In this document: in pieces, positions 1-7,015 of the stretch
How positions within the stretch are numbered: the stretch's first letter is position 1
How the letters are laid out: every line of letters begins with the position of its first letter
Source of the DNA: JAQVQN01 sp964557205
Lineage (GTDB): Bacteria; Verrucomicrobiota; Kiritimatiellia; RFP12; UBA1067
Direction of reading: 5' to 3'
NCBI GenBank assembly: GCA_964557205.1
Contig: CAZKZI010000072.1
Span: 1-15,698, forward strand
Length of the DNA stretch: 15,698 bases
Program-made: the position numbers and the translations under genes
The notes under the pieces: generated by a model
What the model was told of the DNA's origin: nothing
Database searches by the model: none
Seen by the model: only the letters and a program-made list of their open reading frames with translations

Positions 1-144
1 CCAGTTCGTCAAATAGAAAAAGACCCTTTGCAGCGCCGCGGCTTTGCGCTAAACTTTAATGACTTTTTTAACGGTCAAAACACCCTGCGACCGTCCGGTC
101 TTAATTTGAACCTTTAAAGCAGACGCGGGGAACTGCTTGTTGAA

Positions 145-1134
145 ATGGAAATCATGGATAAAGCGGCTATTCTCTCCCGTGCCTGGCAGGTGATGGAAAC
201 CGAGATCGAAGGTCTCCGCACCGCGCAGGCCGCACTAGGTGAAGATTTTATAGCGACCGTCGAATGCATCAACGACACGCTCGACAAAGGCGGAAAACTG
301 GTGGTGACCGGAGTCGGCAAGAACCTGCATGTGGCAGAAAAACTCTCTGCCACATTGGCCAGCACCGGTTCGACCAGCGTGGTGATGAACCCCATACAGG
401 CCATGCACGGAGATCTCGGCATGATTACCGAAAACGACGTGTTGCTCGCTCTGAGCTTCTCGGGCGAGTCGGAAGAGGTCATCAAGCTGATCCCGGCGGT
501 CCGGCGCCTGGGCATCAAGGTCATCGGCATGGTCGGCAATACTGACAGCACTCTGGCCCGTCTCAGTGACGTGGTGCTGTGCGTGCATATCGACAAGGAG
601 GCTTGCCCCTTCGGCATGGCCCCCACCACCAGCACTACCGCCACCATGGCTGTGGGCGACGCGCTGGCCATGGTTCTGATAGACGCACGCGATTTCGCGA
701 AGGAACACTACGCGCGCCTGCACCCCGCCGGCGCGATCGGCCGGGCGCTGGTCATGCGTGTCAGTGATATAATGCGCACCGGTCAGCGCTTGGCCTGCCT
801 GCCGGTGGAGGCCACGATTAAAGATGCCGTCATGTCAATGACCGCCTCTAAAAGCGGTGCTGCCATGATGACCGACCCCGAAGGAAAACTGACAGGAATT
901 TTCACGGACGGTGACCTGCGACGACACCTTTCGGAAAGTGCCGACATCCTTGACCGCCCAGTCCAAGCGGTGATGACACGATGGCCGGTGTCCATCACGG
1001 ATACGGCCCTCGCCGTTGACGTTTTGCGTCTCTTCGAGAAACACAAGATCGACGACCTTCCTGTCGTAGACGCACAAGGAGTGCTTGTGGGATGCGTCGA
1101 CATCCAAGACCTGCCGAAAATGAAGGTCATCTGA
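145..1134 (+). CDS. kdsD: Arabinose-5-phosphate isomerase (KdsD/KpsF family), SIS plus two CBS domains
   Basis: This cytoplasmic enzyme interconverts ribulose 5-phosphate and arabinose 5-phosphate, the first committed step toward Kdo for lipopolysaccharide or capsule. The 329-residue length is typical. The SIS sugar-isomerase domain covers about residues 38-200 and shows GVGK (K59), the AMHGDLGM block with H88, SGESEE (E111), KEACPFGMAP (E152) and the HPAGAIGR block (H193). From memory of the E. coli KdsD literature, K59, E111, E152 and H193 are the catalytic residues there, and all four are present. Two CBS domains follow (about 207-265 and 273-325), the first containing GIFTDGDLRR. An in-frame ATG at 154 is an alternative start; neither start has a strong Shine-Dalgarno. 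The segment after the GVGK lysine (NLH) differs from the usual SGH. No kdsC phosphatase gene follows; exbB does, 48 nt downstream. Family assignment is secure; GutQ-like use in another pathway cannot be excluded. Confidence 0.93.
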   Translation: MEIMDKAAILSRAWQVMETEIEGLRTAQAALGEDFIATVECINDTLDKGGKLVVTGVGKNLHVAEKLSATLASTGSTSVVMNPIQAMHGDLGMITENDVLLALSFSGESEEVIKLIPAVRRLGIKVIGMVGNTDSTLARLSDVVLCVHIDKEACPFGMAPTTSTTATMAVGDALAMVLIDARDFAKEHYARLHPAGAIGRALVMRVSDIMRTGQRLACLPVEATIKDAVMSMTASKSGAAMMTDPEGKLTGIFTDGDLRRHLSESADILDRPVQAVMTRWPVSITDTALAVDVLRLFEKHKIDDLPVVDAQGVLVGCVDIQDLPKMKVI

Positions 1135-1182
1135 ACCTTACCCACGCGACAGCGTTTAATCTTTAAAAGAGAGGGGTTCTTA

Positions 1183-1857
1183 ATGCTAATCTTTGTGGCG
1201 CAGTCAGTGCCTGAAATGCCTCAGGAGCTTCTAGGAGCAGCTTTCTCGCTGTTTGACCGGGGAGGTCCGATCATGTGGCCGATCTTGATCCTTTCAATTG
1301 TAGGTCTGGCTGTGACCTTCGAAAGGATGTTCGCCTTCTGGAAATACAACACCGCCAACTTCTGCTTCCGCAACACCCAAAAAAAACTGATCGCCCTGAC
1401 ACGGGAAGGCAAGCACGATGAGGCCATCGAGTGTTCCTGCAAAGCGGAGTCGCCGGTCTGTCGAATCCTGACCAGCGCCTTGGAAAACCGCAAGACCGGG
1501 CTACAGGAAACTTTGGAGGCGGCCTCACAGGCGGAACTTAACCGCCTGCAACGCGGGTTTTCGGTGCTCGATACGACCATCACAGTCGCGCCCATGCTAG
1601 GTATTCTGGGAACGGTCACCGGTATCATCGGCACGTTCAACATGTTGAACGTCGAGGGCATCGACAATCCTGCAGCCGCCACAGCCGGCATCGCCGAGGC
1701 GCTGATAACTACAGCGGCCGGACTGATCGTGGCCATCGCGTGCCTGTTCCCTTTCAACTTTCTGGTCGCGCAGTTGAAACGTCGCACCACCGAGCTGGAG
1801 CAGATCATCCACCAGTTTGAACTAGCCTATAACACCGGCATCAACAAGCAAAAGTAG
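1183..1857 (+). CDS. exbB: ExbB/TolQ/MotA-type proton channel subunit
   Basis: Inner-membrane protein forming, with ExbD, the proton channel that energises TonB. The 224 residues contain three predicted membrane segments (about 29-48, 131-155 and 173-196) with a cytoplasmic loop between the first and second, as in ExbB. The family signature is clear in the block VAPMLGILGTVTGIIGTF (136-153) and the following AGIAEALITTAAGLIVAI stretch (168-185). The start at 1183 is supported by a purine-rich Shine-Dalgarno (GAGGGG at 1171-1176, 6 nt before the ATG). The extra N-terminal 28 residues place the first membrane segment where ExbB, rather than the shorter MotA type, would have it. The gene is followed after 34 nt by exbD and then tonB, which makes ExbB more likely than TolQ. 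It probably belongs to the same transcript as exbD. Confidence 0.93.
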   Translation: MLIFVAQSVPEMPQELLGAAFSLFDRGGPIMWPILILSIVGLAVTFERMFAFWKYNTANFCFRNTQKKLIALTREGKHDEAIECSCKAESPVCRILTSALENRKTGLQETLEAASQAELNRLQRGFSVLDTTITVAPMLGILGTVTGIIGTFNMLNVEGIDNPAAATAGIAEALITTAAGLIVAIACLFPFNFLVAQLKRRTTELEQIIHQFELAYNTGINKQK

Positions 1858-1891
1858 GCATTAACGCCGTCCGCAAAAACTGGAGTCTGAA

Positions 1892-2314
1892 ATGCGCCTG
1901 AGTTCAGGATATGAAGACCGCAAAGCTCGCATCGAAATGCTGCCGCTGATGGATGTGATGTTTCTGATTCTGGTCTTTTTCATATATTCGGTCTTTTCCA
2001 TGTCCGTACACCGCGGCCTCAAGGTCGATCTGCCTGCCGCCAAAGGGATAAACCTGAAAGGCGAACAGATCATTGTCAACCTGTCTGCGGACAATACCCT
2101 TTTTGTGAACAAGCAGCCGATGTCATTTGACGAGGCTGTGCGCGCCACAGTCACGCTTTGGCAAGAGACCGGAATGCCGGTGCTGATCAGCGCCGACAAG
2201 GCCGCCACGCTGGGCACAGGCATCAAACTGCTCGGCAATCTGAAACTCGGCGGTATTGACCGTGTCGCGTTTCAGGTCAGCGGCGACCCGACCGTAAAGC
2301 GCGAGGTGCCCTAA
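1892..2314 (+). CDS. exbD: ExbD/TolR-type biopolymer transport protein
   Basis: Partner of ExbB: a single-span inner-membrane protein with a periplasmic domain that couples proton flow to TonB. At 140 residues it has normal family length. The N-terminal cytoplasmic stretch is followed by a membrane helix (about 17-38) carrying the sequence PLMDVMFLILVFF. D21 in it corresponds to the essential protonatable aspartate of ExbD/TolR. The periplasmic part contains the typical motif with LPAAKG after the helix and a VNLSADNTLFVN strand. The Shine-Dalgarno GGAG at 1882-1885 lies 6 nt before the ATG and supports this start. The C-terminal domain seems complete (KLGGIDRVAFQV). Its place between exbB and tonB favours ExbD over TolR. 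The following 161-nt gap holds a stem-loop before tonB. Confidence 0.93.
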   Translation: MRLSSGYEDRKARIEMLPLMDVMFLILVFFIYSVFSMSVHRGLKVDLPAAKGINLKGEQIIVNLSADNTLFVNKQPMSFDEAVRATVTLWQETGMPVLISADKAATLGTGIKLLGNLKLGGIDRVAFQVSGDPTVKREVP

Positions 2315-2344
2315 ACCCAATTAAAGAACCACGGATTAAGACCC

Positions 2345-2404
2345 GCGCAAATGTCCGCTCAGCTGTCCATGTACCCATGGGTGAGGCGGGCGTGACATTT
2401 GCGC
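2345..2404 (+). promoter_or_regulatory. Long stem-loop in the exbD-tonB gap (attenuator, processing site or weak terminator)
   Basis: A perfect 11-bp inverted repeat is visible: GCGCAAATGTC (2345-2355) and GACATTTGCGC (2394-2404). Inside it, CCGCTCA (2355-2361) can pair imperfectly with TGAGGCGG (2382-2389), and the 8-bp palindrome CCCATGGG occupies 2375-2382. Outside it, AAGA (2338-2341) can pair with TCTT (2404-2407) after a bulge. No T-run follows directly; seven Ts occur only at 2429-2435, so it is not a classical intrinsic terminator. A function in setting exbBD versus tonB expression is inference. Confidence 0.5.
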
Positions 2405-2475
2405 TCTTGTTACGATTTTGCGTGAGAATTTTTTTCATAACGAACTTTTGGACATTATCAATTTGTAAGACTACG

Positions 2476-3300
2476 ATGCCCTCTCATGAACAGATCTTCG
2501 GCTTCACACTATCAGCCCTGCTTCACCTCCTGGGGCTTCTGCTCATCGGCTATTTGCTGCTTAAAACTCCGATGGAAGCCGTATATCCCACCATCGAAAT
2601 CACCTCGGTCGAACTCTCGCTGTCCGACGACACGCCGGACATGCCTGGCGCGGCTGAAGCAGCCCCCGTGCCCACTGTCGAGCAACCCGCGCCTGTTGAG
2701 CCCAAGCCCGAACCGCAACCTGAGCCGGAACCCTTGCCCGAACCTACGCCTGAACCTCCGCCGAAACCGCTACCGGAACCGATTATAGAACCAAAGCCGA
2801 TGCCAGAACCCGAACCCGAGCCGGAACCTGAACCGGAGCCAATGGTGCCGCCAGAACCTATACCCGAGCCCGCGCCCCTACCAGAACCGGCAACACAACC
2901 GAAGCCGAAGCCTGAACCTGAACCGAACCCCGCGCCAGCCGCAAAACCGAAGCCCGTACAGGAGACTCCTGCCGCTGCAACTGCCGCCACGCTCTTGCCC
3001 GGCGGCGGCGCCGCAGGCCAGATCGTTGCCCAGCCCTCGCTGGATCGCCCCATCAAGCCGGTGTATCCGATCGGCGCCCGCCGCCGCGGCGAAGAGGGCA
3101 CAGTGGTGCTTGACGTGGATGTCACTGCCGCCGGCAGGTCTGCGGCAGTGCGGATAGTGTCGTCCAGCGGCTTTCCAGATATCGACCGCGCCGCGCAACG
3201 CGCGGCCCAACAAGCGCGCTTCAAGCCTGGCCGAAACGATGGACGCCCCGTGGAATCCTCTGCACGCCTGACGCTCATCTTCCGACTGCGAGACAATTGA
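2476..3300 (+). CDS. tonB: TonB energy-transducing protein
   Basis: Spans the periplasm and passes ExbB-ExbD proton energy to outer-membrane TonB-dependent receptors. From the ATG at 2476 it has 274 residues. A short N-terminus and one membrane helix (about 8-28) contain a Ser-x3-His arrangement (S13, H17), as in the TonB anchor helix. A long Glu-Pro/Lys-Pro rod follows (about 75-160). The C-terminal TonB domain (about 187-272) has KPVYPIGARRRGEEGTVVLD, then SSSGFPDIDRAA and ARFKPGRNDGRPV. An in-frame ATG at 2377 would add 33 residues. I prefer 2476 because it puts the anchor helix directly at the N-terminus, and because the extra stretch lies on AT-rich DNA and the stem-loop at 2345-2404. 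The Shine-Dalgarno is weak. tilS starts 4 nt after the stop, so the two are probably co-translated. Confidence 0.9.
   Translation: MPSHEQIFGFTLSALLHLLGLLLIGYLLLKTPMEAVYPTIEITSVELSLSDDTPDMPGAAEAAPVPTVEQPAPVEPKPEPQPEPEPLPEPTPEPPPKPLPEPIIEPKPMPEPEPEPEPEPEPMVPPEPIPEPAPLPEPATQPKPKPEPEPNPAPAAKPKPVQETPAAATAATLLPGGGAAGQIVAQPSLDRPIKPVYPIGARRRGEEGTVVLDVDVTAAGRSAAVRIVSSSGFPDIDRAAQRAAQQARFKPGRNDGRPVESSARLTLIFRLRDN
2698..2954 (+). repeat. Proline-rich low-complexity repeat inside tonB
   Basis: Degenerate hexanucleotide-type repeat encoding alternating Glu-Pro and Lys-Pro pairs, including an uninterrupted run of six Pro-Glu pairs near 2808-2840. In TonB proteins this is the extended rod that crosses the periplasm. 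The repeat makes length change by slippage plausible. The opposite strand reads as an artificial Gly-Ser frame. Confidence 0.8.
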
Positions 3301-3304
3301 GAGA

Positions 3305-4744
3305 ATGCAAACCATAACTCACACATATTACTGCGACGAGCCTGACGGCATCGCTCAGGCCGTGGCCGCGCACATCCGCCGCCATAATCTGCTGCGGGGG
3401 GTGCGACATCTCGGCATCGCCGTGTCTGGTGGGGCCGATTCGGTCGCGCTCCTGCACCTGCTGCCGCCGCTCTGCCGCGAGTCAGACACGGCTTTGACGG
3501 TCCTGCATCTTAATCACGGCCTGCGCTCGGAGTCAGCCGAGGAAGAGGTTTTTGTGCGCCAACTTTGCGCCGCGGCTGACGTGCCCGTGCGTGTCGACCA
3601 CGCCCGGCTCGCGGAGCAACCGAAAAACGGGCTCTCGCTGGAGATGGCGGCCCGCGATAAACGTATGGAATTTTACCGCGAGTGTTGCAGGGCGCTTAAG
3701 CTGGACGCTATCGCCACTGGACACAACGCGGATGACGTGGCCGAGACCCTGTTGCTGAGGCTGATGCGCGGCACCGGCCCCGCCGGACTCTCAGGTCTGA
3801 AACCAGCCTCGGAAATCCACGGCCGCCGCTTCATCCGCCCGCTGCTGACAATTTCCGCTCAGGCTTTGCGCCAATGGCTGCGCGAGCGCGATCTGGCATG
3901 GCGCGAAGACGCGAGCAACCGCGATACCGCGATCCAACGTAATCATATCCGCCACAAACTGCTGCCGCAGATCGAGAAGGGATGCCAGACCGGAGTTCGC
4001 GCGCGTCTGTGCCGCACAGCCGAGATTTTGCGCTGTGAAGACCTGCTGCTGGAAGAGATGGCCAAGAGTGAACTGGAACATATTTGCGCAAACCTCAACG
4101 ATACCGAACAACCTTTGACAGTAGCGCACCTGCTGGAACAGCCTCTAGCATTACAGCGCCGCATTCTGCGTCAATGGCTCTTCCGGCAAGTGCGGCAGGC
4201 GCCTTCGGATTTCGAAAGCGTCACGAAAATCCTTGAGCTTTGCGATCAACCCGGCGACTGGAAGCGCGACTTTGCCGGAAACGTCACGGCCGTCTGCCGC
4301 GGCGGCTTGCTGACAGTCAGCTACAGTCCGCCGCCGCCGGATATACCGGCGCCGATAGAATTGTCTTGGGACCTCGCGGAACCGGTGTGTTGGGGCAATA
4401 TCGAGATCAGCCTTGTGTACGGCTCAGGCATACACGACCTAGCCAACGGCATCGGCACATATCCGGCCGTATGCTCATTGAACGCATCCATTTTGCAAGG
4501 CCGGAAACTTCAGGTACGCGCACGTCTGCCAGGCGATCATATCAGTCCGACCGGATTTACAGGCACCAAAAAAGTCAAGGGCCTGTTCATCGATGCCAAG
4601 GTGCCTCAACAAATCCGCGATACCATTCCGTTGCTCGCTTGTGACGGAGAGATCGTCTGGATTCCCGGTTATCGAATAGACCGTCGCTTCGCCGTGCCAT
4701 CGCAGACCGCGCCGAGCGTAATCATCACAATACGCCGTGCTTAG
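3305..4744 (+). CDS. tilS: tRNA(Ile)-lysidine synthase TilS
   Basis: Modifies the wobble C34 of the CAU-anticodon tRNA(Ile) to lysidine using ATP and lysine, changing its codon reading from AUG to AUA; essential in most bacteria. The 479 residues match the long TilS form. The PP-loop SGGADS lies at 41-46, followed by the LHLNHGLRSES block and the ATGHNADDVAETLLLRLMRG segment. The region around FIRPLL, EDASNRDTAIQRNHIRHKLLP completes the catalytic domain. The C-terminal tRNA-binding domain (about 395-475) is present, with the GTKKVKGLFIDAKVP, RDTIPLL and WIPGYRIDRRF motifs. The gene starts 4 nt after tonB, an unusual partner since tilS more often sits near ftsH or hpt. The ATG has only a short GAGA upstream, so coupling to tonB translation is likely. 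Confidence 0.95.
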   Translation: MQTITHTYYCDEPDGIAQAVAAHIRRHNLLRGVRHLGIAVSGGADSVALLHLLPPLCRESDTALTVLHLNHGLRSESAEEEVFVRQLCAAADVPVRVDHARLAEQPKNGLSLEMAARDKRMEFYRECCRALKLDAIATGHNADDVAETLLLRLMRGTGPAGLSGLKPASEIHGRRFIRPLLTISAQALRQWLRERDLAWREDASNRDTAIQRNHIRHKLLPQIEKGCQTGVRARLCRTAEILRCEDLLLEEMAKSELEHICANLNDTEQPLTVAHLLEQPLALQRRILRQWLFRQVRQAPSDFESVTKILELCDQPGDWKRDFAGNVTAVCRGGLLTVSYSPPPPDIPAPIELSWDLAEPVCWGNIEISLVYGSGIHDLANGIGTYPAVCSLNASILQGRKLQVRARLPGDHISPTGFTGTKKVKGLFIDAKVPQQIRDTIPLLACDGEIVWIPGYRIDRRFAVPSQTAPSVIITIRRA

Positions 4745-4893
4745 TTGTTAATCAGACTTAAGCAACTACTGAACCCCGAACCCTGGCTCCTGAATCCTCG
4801 GGGCGAGTCAACAAAGTTGCATCGCTCCCGATATTTCGTCCAGGCCGATCCCAGCTTGCCCTGCCACCGGGTTAAAGCTAAACTGAACAGGTA
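4742..4893 (+). other. tilS-pyrC intergenic region with two weak stem-loops
   Basis: The 149-nt gap, taken here from the tilS stop codon, holds two inverted repeats. TAGTTG-TTAA (4742-4751) can pair with TTAA-CAACTA (4758-4768, one bulged G) around a 6-nt loop; it overlaps the tilS stop. CCCCGA (4774-4779) and TCGGGG (4798-4803) can pair around an 18-nt loop. Neither is followed by a T-run, so termination is unproven. No convincing promoter hexamers were found, and no open frame of note. It may separate the tonB-tilS and pyrC transcripts. Confidence 0.3.
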
Positions 4894-6177
4894 ATGACAA
4901 ACCTTGTGCTGAAATCCGTGCGGCTTGTCGATCCTGCTGTCGGCCGCGACGAGATCACCGATCTCATCATACGCGACGGCATCATCTATGAGGCCGAAAG
5001 CCCGGTCGAGGGCCTGAACGTAATAAATGCGGAGGGAATGCTTGCGGCACCCGGGTTCTGGGATATCCACGTACACTTCCGCGACCCTGGCAACGTCCGC
5101 GCCGAAACCCGCCAAAGCGGCGGTGCCGCCGCCGCCGCGGGCGGCTTCACCCGCGTGGTCACCATGCCCAACACCGTGCCTGTCGGCGATTCAGTGGATT
5201 GGCTGCGGCAACAGCTTGACGACACCGCACTGCCTGTGAAGATTCTGCCTTCGGCCTGTATCACGCATTCCCGGCAAGGACACGATATCGCAGACCTCGA
5301 AAGTCTGGCGGCTGCCGGTGCCGCGGCCTTTACGGATGACGGTTCCACCGTGGCCGACGACGCCCTCATGCGCGAGGCCATGACCCGCGCCGCGAAATTG
5401 GGCAAACCAGTGATGGATCACGCGGTGCTTCCCGACATCGCCAGAAACGGCATGATCCGTGACTGTCCCCTTGCCCGCAAACTCGGCCTGCCCCTTTTCC
5501 CTCCCGAAGCCGAAATCGAAGCGGTTTTGCGCGATATCCGTCTGTGCCGTGAAACCGGCTGCTCCACGCATATCCAGCACATCTCATGCGCGGCCTCCGT
5601 GACGGCGATCCGCGCCGCGCGCGCCGAAGGTCTGCCAGTGACCGGCGAGGCTTCGCCACACCATCTGGCGCTGACGGTCGAGGATATACCCGGAGATGAC
5701 GGGAATTACCGCATGAACCCGCCGCTGGGCAACCGCGCGGATGTGCGTGCCATCCGTGACGGCGTACTCGACGGCACACTCACTTTGTTCGCCACGGATC
5801 ATGCCCCGCACACTGCCGAAACGAAAAACCACGGTTTCAAAAAAGCAGCCTTCGGCGTCATCGGCCTCGAAACCGCCGTCGGCGTTACCTGGCGCGTGAT
5901 GGTGGCGGAGGAGGGCATGTCTGTGCCCGACTGGGTCGCACGCTGGACCGTCGGCCCTGCGGCACTGCTGGGACTGCCCGCACCTCAACTCGCCACCGGT
6001 GTTTTGGCCGATCTGGTGCTGATCGACACGCGTACACCCTGGCAGGTCAACCCCGACACTTTTCTTTCTCTCTCGCGTAACACACCCTTCGCAGGTTGGT
6101 CGTTGACCACCCGCGCCGTCCTGACCGTCTGCAATGGCCGCACAACCTACCGGGCTACTCATTTGAAAGAGGCTTAA
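4894..6177 (+). CDS. pyrC: Dihydroorotase, class I (PyrC)
   Basis: Zinc amidohydrolase that cyclises N-carbamoyl-aspartate to dihydroorotate in de novo pyrimidine synthesis. The 427-residue length fits class I rather than the shorter E. coli-type class II. The metal and substrate motif DIHVHFRDPG is at 57-66 (D57, H59, H61, R63). Further active-site elements are FTDDG (146-150), where class I enzymes can use an aspartate in place of the carboxylated lysine, MDHA (H176), IQHIS (H229), the GEASPHHL segment, and the final FATDHAPHT block with D302. All catalytic positions seem intact, so this is unlikely to be the inactive PyrC-like partner of some aspartate transcarbamoylases. The Shine-Dalgarno is poor (AGGT very close to the ATG). 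The next gene starts 1 nt after the stop, so pyrC and the phosphorylase are probably one transcript. Confidence 0.94.
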   Translation: MTNLVLKSVRLVDPAVGRDEITDLIIRDGIIYEAESPVEGLNVINAEGMLAAPGFWDIHVHFRDPGNVRAETRQSGGAAAAAGGFTRVVTMPNTVPVGDSVDWLRQQLDDTALPVKILPSACITHSRQGHDIADLESLAAAGAAAFTDDGSTVADDALMREAMTRAAKLGKPVMDHAVLPDIARNGMIRDCPLARKLGLPLFPPEAEIEAVLRDIRLCRETGCSTHIQHISCAASVTAIRAARAEGLPVTGEASPHHLALTVEDIPGDDGNYRMNPPLGNRADVRAIRDGVLDGTLTLFATDHAPHTAETKNHGFKKAAFGVIGLETAVGVTWRVMVAEEGMSVPDWVARWTVGPAALLGLPAPQLATGVLADLVLIDTRTPWQVNPDTFLSLSRNTPFAGWSLTTRAVLTVCNGRTTYRATHLKEA

Positions 6178-6178
6178 C

Positions 6179-7015
6179 GTGAATGCTGGACTTTTTGACG
6201 CAGCCGCAGCCGCTCTGCCGCCGATTTGTTTCGCGCATTCGCCTTGCTGCGGGCTCATACTCGGCTCCGGCTGGAGCGAGGCGCTGGCCGACGGCCGCAC
6301 CTTGGCGAGCGTACCCTACGCCGACATCCCGGGGATGGGCACCAGCACGGTTGTCGGTCACGCCGGCGAGTTGCGCCTGTTCGAGCTGCACGGCTTGCGC
6401 GTGGCGGCTTTCCTGGGACGCCGCCACTGGTATGAGGGCGAAGGCTGGGAGCCGGTTGTCTTGCCCGTGGAACTTTTGCGCCGCATGGGCACCCAAAAAC
6501 TGCTCATAACCAATGCGGCCGGCGGCATCAACCCCTCCTTTAAGCCCGGTGACCTGATGGCCATCAGCGACCACATAAACACGGTCGGCCTGAATCCGCT
6601 GGTCGGTCCGGTCATGCCCGGCTGGGGAGCGCGTTTCCCGGACCAGTCGCAAGTTTATGACCCGCTCATGCGGAAACTCCTGCACCAAGCTGCCGCAGAA
6701 GTCGGCGTGGCGCTATTCGAAGGGGTATATGCCTACACTGCCGGGCCGATCTATGAAACCCCTGCGGAAATACGCGCTTACGCAGGGATCGGTGCCGATG
6801 CCGTGGGCATGTCCACCGTTCCCGAGGTAACAGTCGCCAGCGCCGCCGGGCTGCGCGTGGCCGGCCTGAGCTGCATCACAAACATGGCGGCCGGCATCAG
6901 CGGCCCGCATCTGTCACACGATGAGGTGCTGAAGCAGACCCGCCGCACAGCGCCGCTGATGGCCGCGTTGATCAACGCTTTTTTGGCACGGCTGACTTCG
7001 GAGCCGCCGGGTTAA
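6179..7015 (+). CDS. punA: Purine nucleoside phosphorylase, trimeric type (inosine/guanosine)
   Basis: Cleaves purine (deoxy)nucleosides with phosphate to base and (deoxy)ribose 1-phosphate in salvage. The 278 residues show the trimeric PNP family motifs: GLILGSGW (25-32), GHAGE (60-64), GRRHWYEG (80-87), TNAAGGIN (111-118), and GPIYET (189-194) with the GADAVGMSTVPE block (205-216). E193 and N235 (in CITNMAAG) match the human Glu201 and Asn243 that recognise 6-oxopurines, which points to inosine and guanosine rather than methylthioadenosine. I chose the GTG at 6179 because it is preceded by AAAGAGG (6166-6172) at 6 nt and keeps the phosphate loop at the usual distance from the N-terminus; an ATG at 6183 is out of frame. 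The 3' end overlaps the opposing gene by 44 nt. Confidence 0.93.
   Translation: MNAGLFDAAAAALPPICFAHSPCCGLILGSGWSEALADGRTLASVPYADIPGMGTSTVVGHAGELRLFELHGLRVAAFLGRRHWYEGEGWEPVVLPVELLRRMGTQKLLITNAAGGINPSFKPGDLMAISDHINTVGLNPLVGPVMPGWGARFPDQSQVYDPLMRKLLHQAAAEVGVALFEGVYAYTAGPIYETPAEIRAYAGIGADAVGMSTVPEVTVASAAGLRVAGLSCITNMAAGISGPHLSHDEVLKQTRRTAPLMAALINAFLARLTSEPPG

Noticed and set aside
71..100. Inverted repeats upstream of kdsD (GACCG/CGGTC at 89-100, ACGGTC/GACCGT at 71-94)
   Set aside because: Short stems with alternative pairings, no clear promoter or T-run nearby; too weak to call an operator or terminator.
2377..2475. Longer tonB start at 2377 adding 33 residues, itself hydrophobic
   Set aside because: It overlaps the 2345-2404 stem-loop and AT-rich DNA, and would put a second hydrophobic stretch ahead of the normal TonB anchor; the ATG at 2476 gives the expected N-terminus.
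2550..3326. 258-residue Gly-Ser-rich frame on the minus strand
   Set aside because: It is the antisense reading of the tonB proline-rich repeat; no ribosome site or domain.
4769..4798. Telomere-like run of CTGAACCC/CGAACCC/CTGAATCC units
   Set aside because: Only a few degenerate units; not enough to define a repeat family without a genome-wide search.
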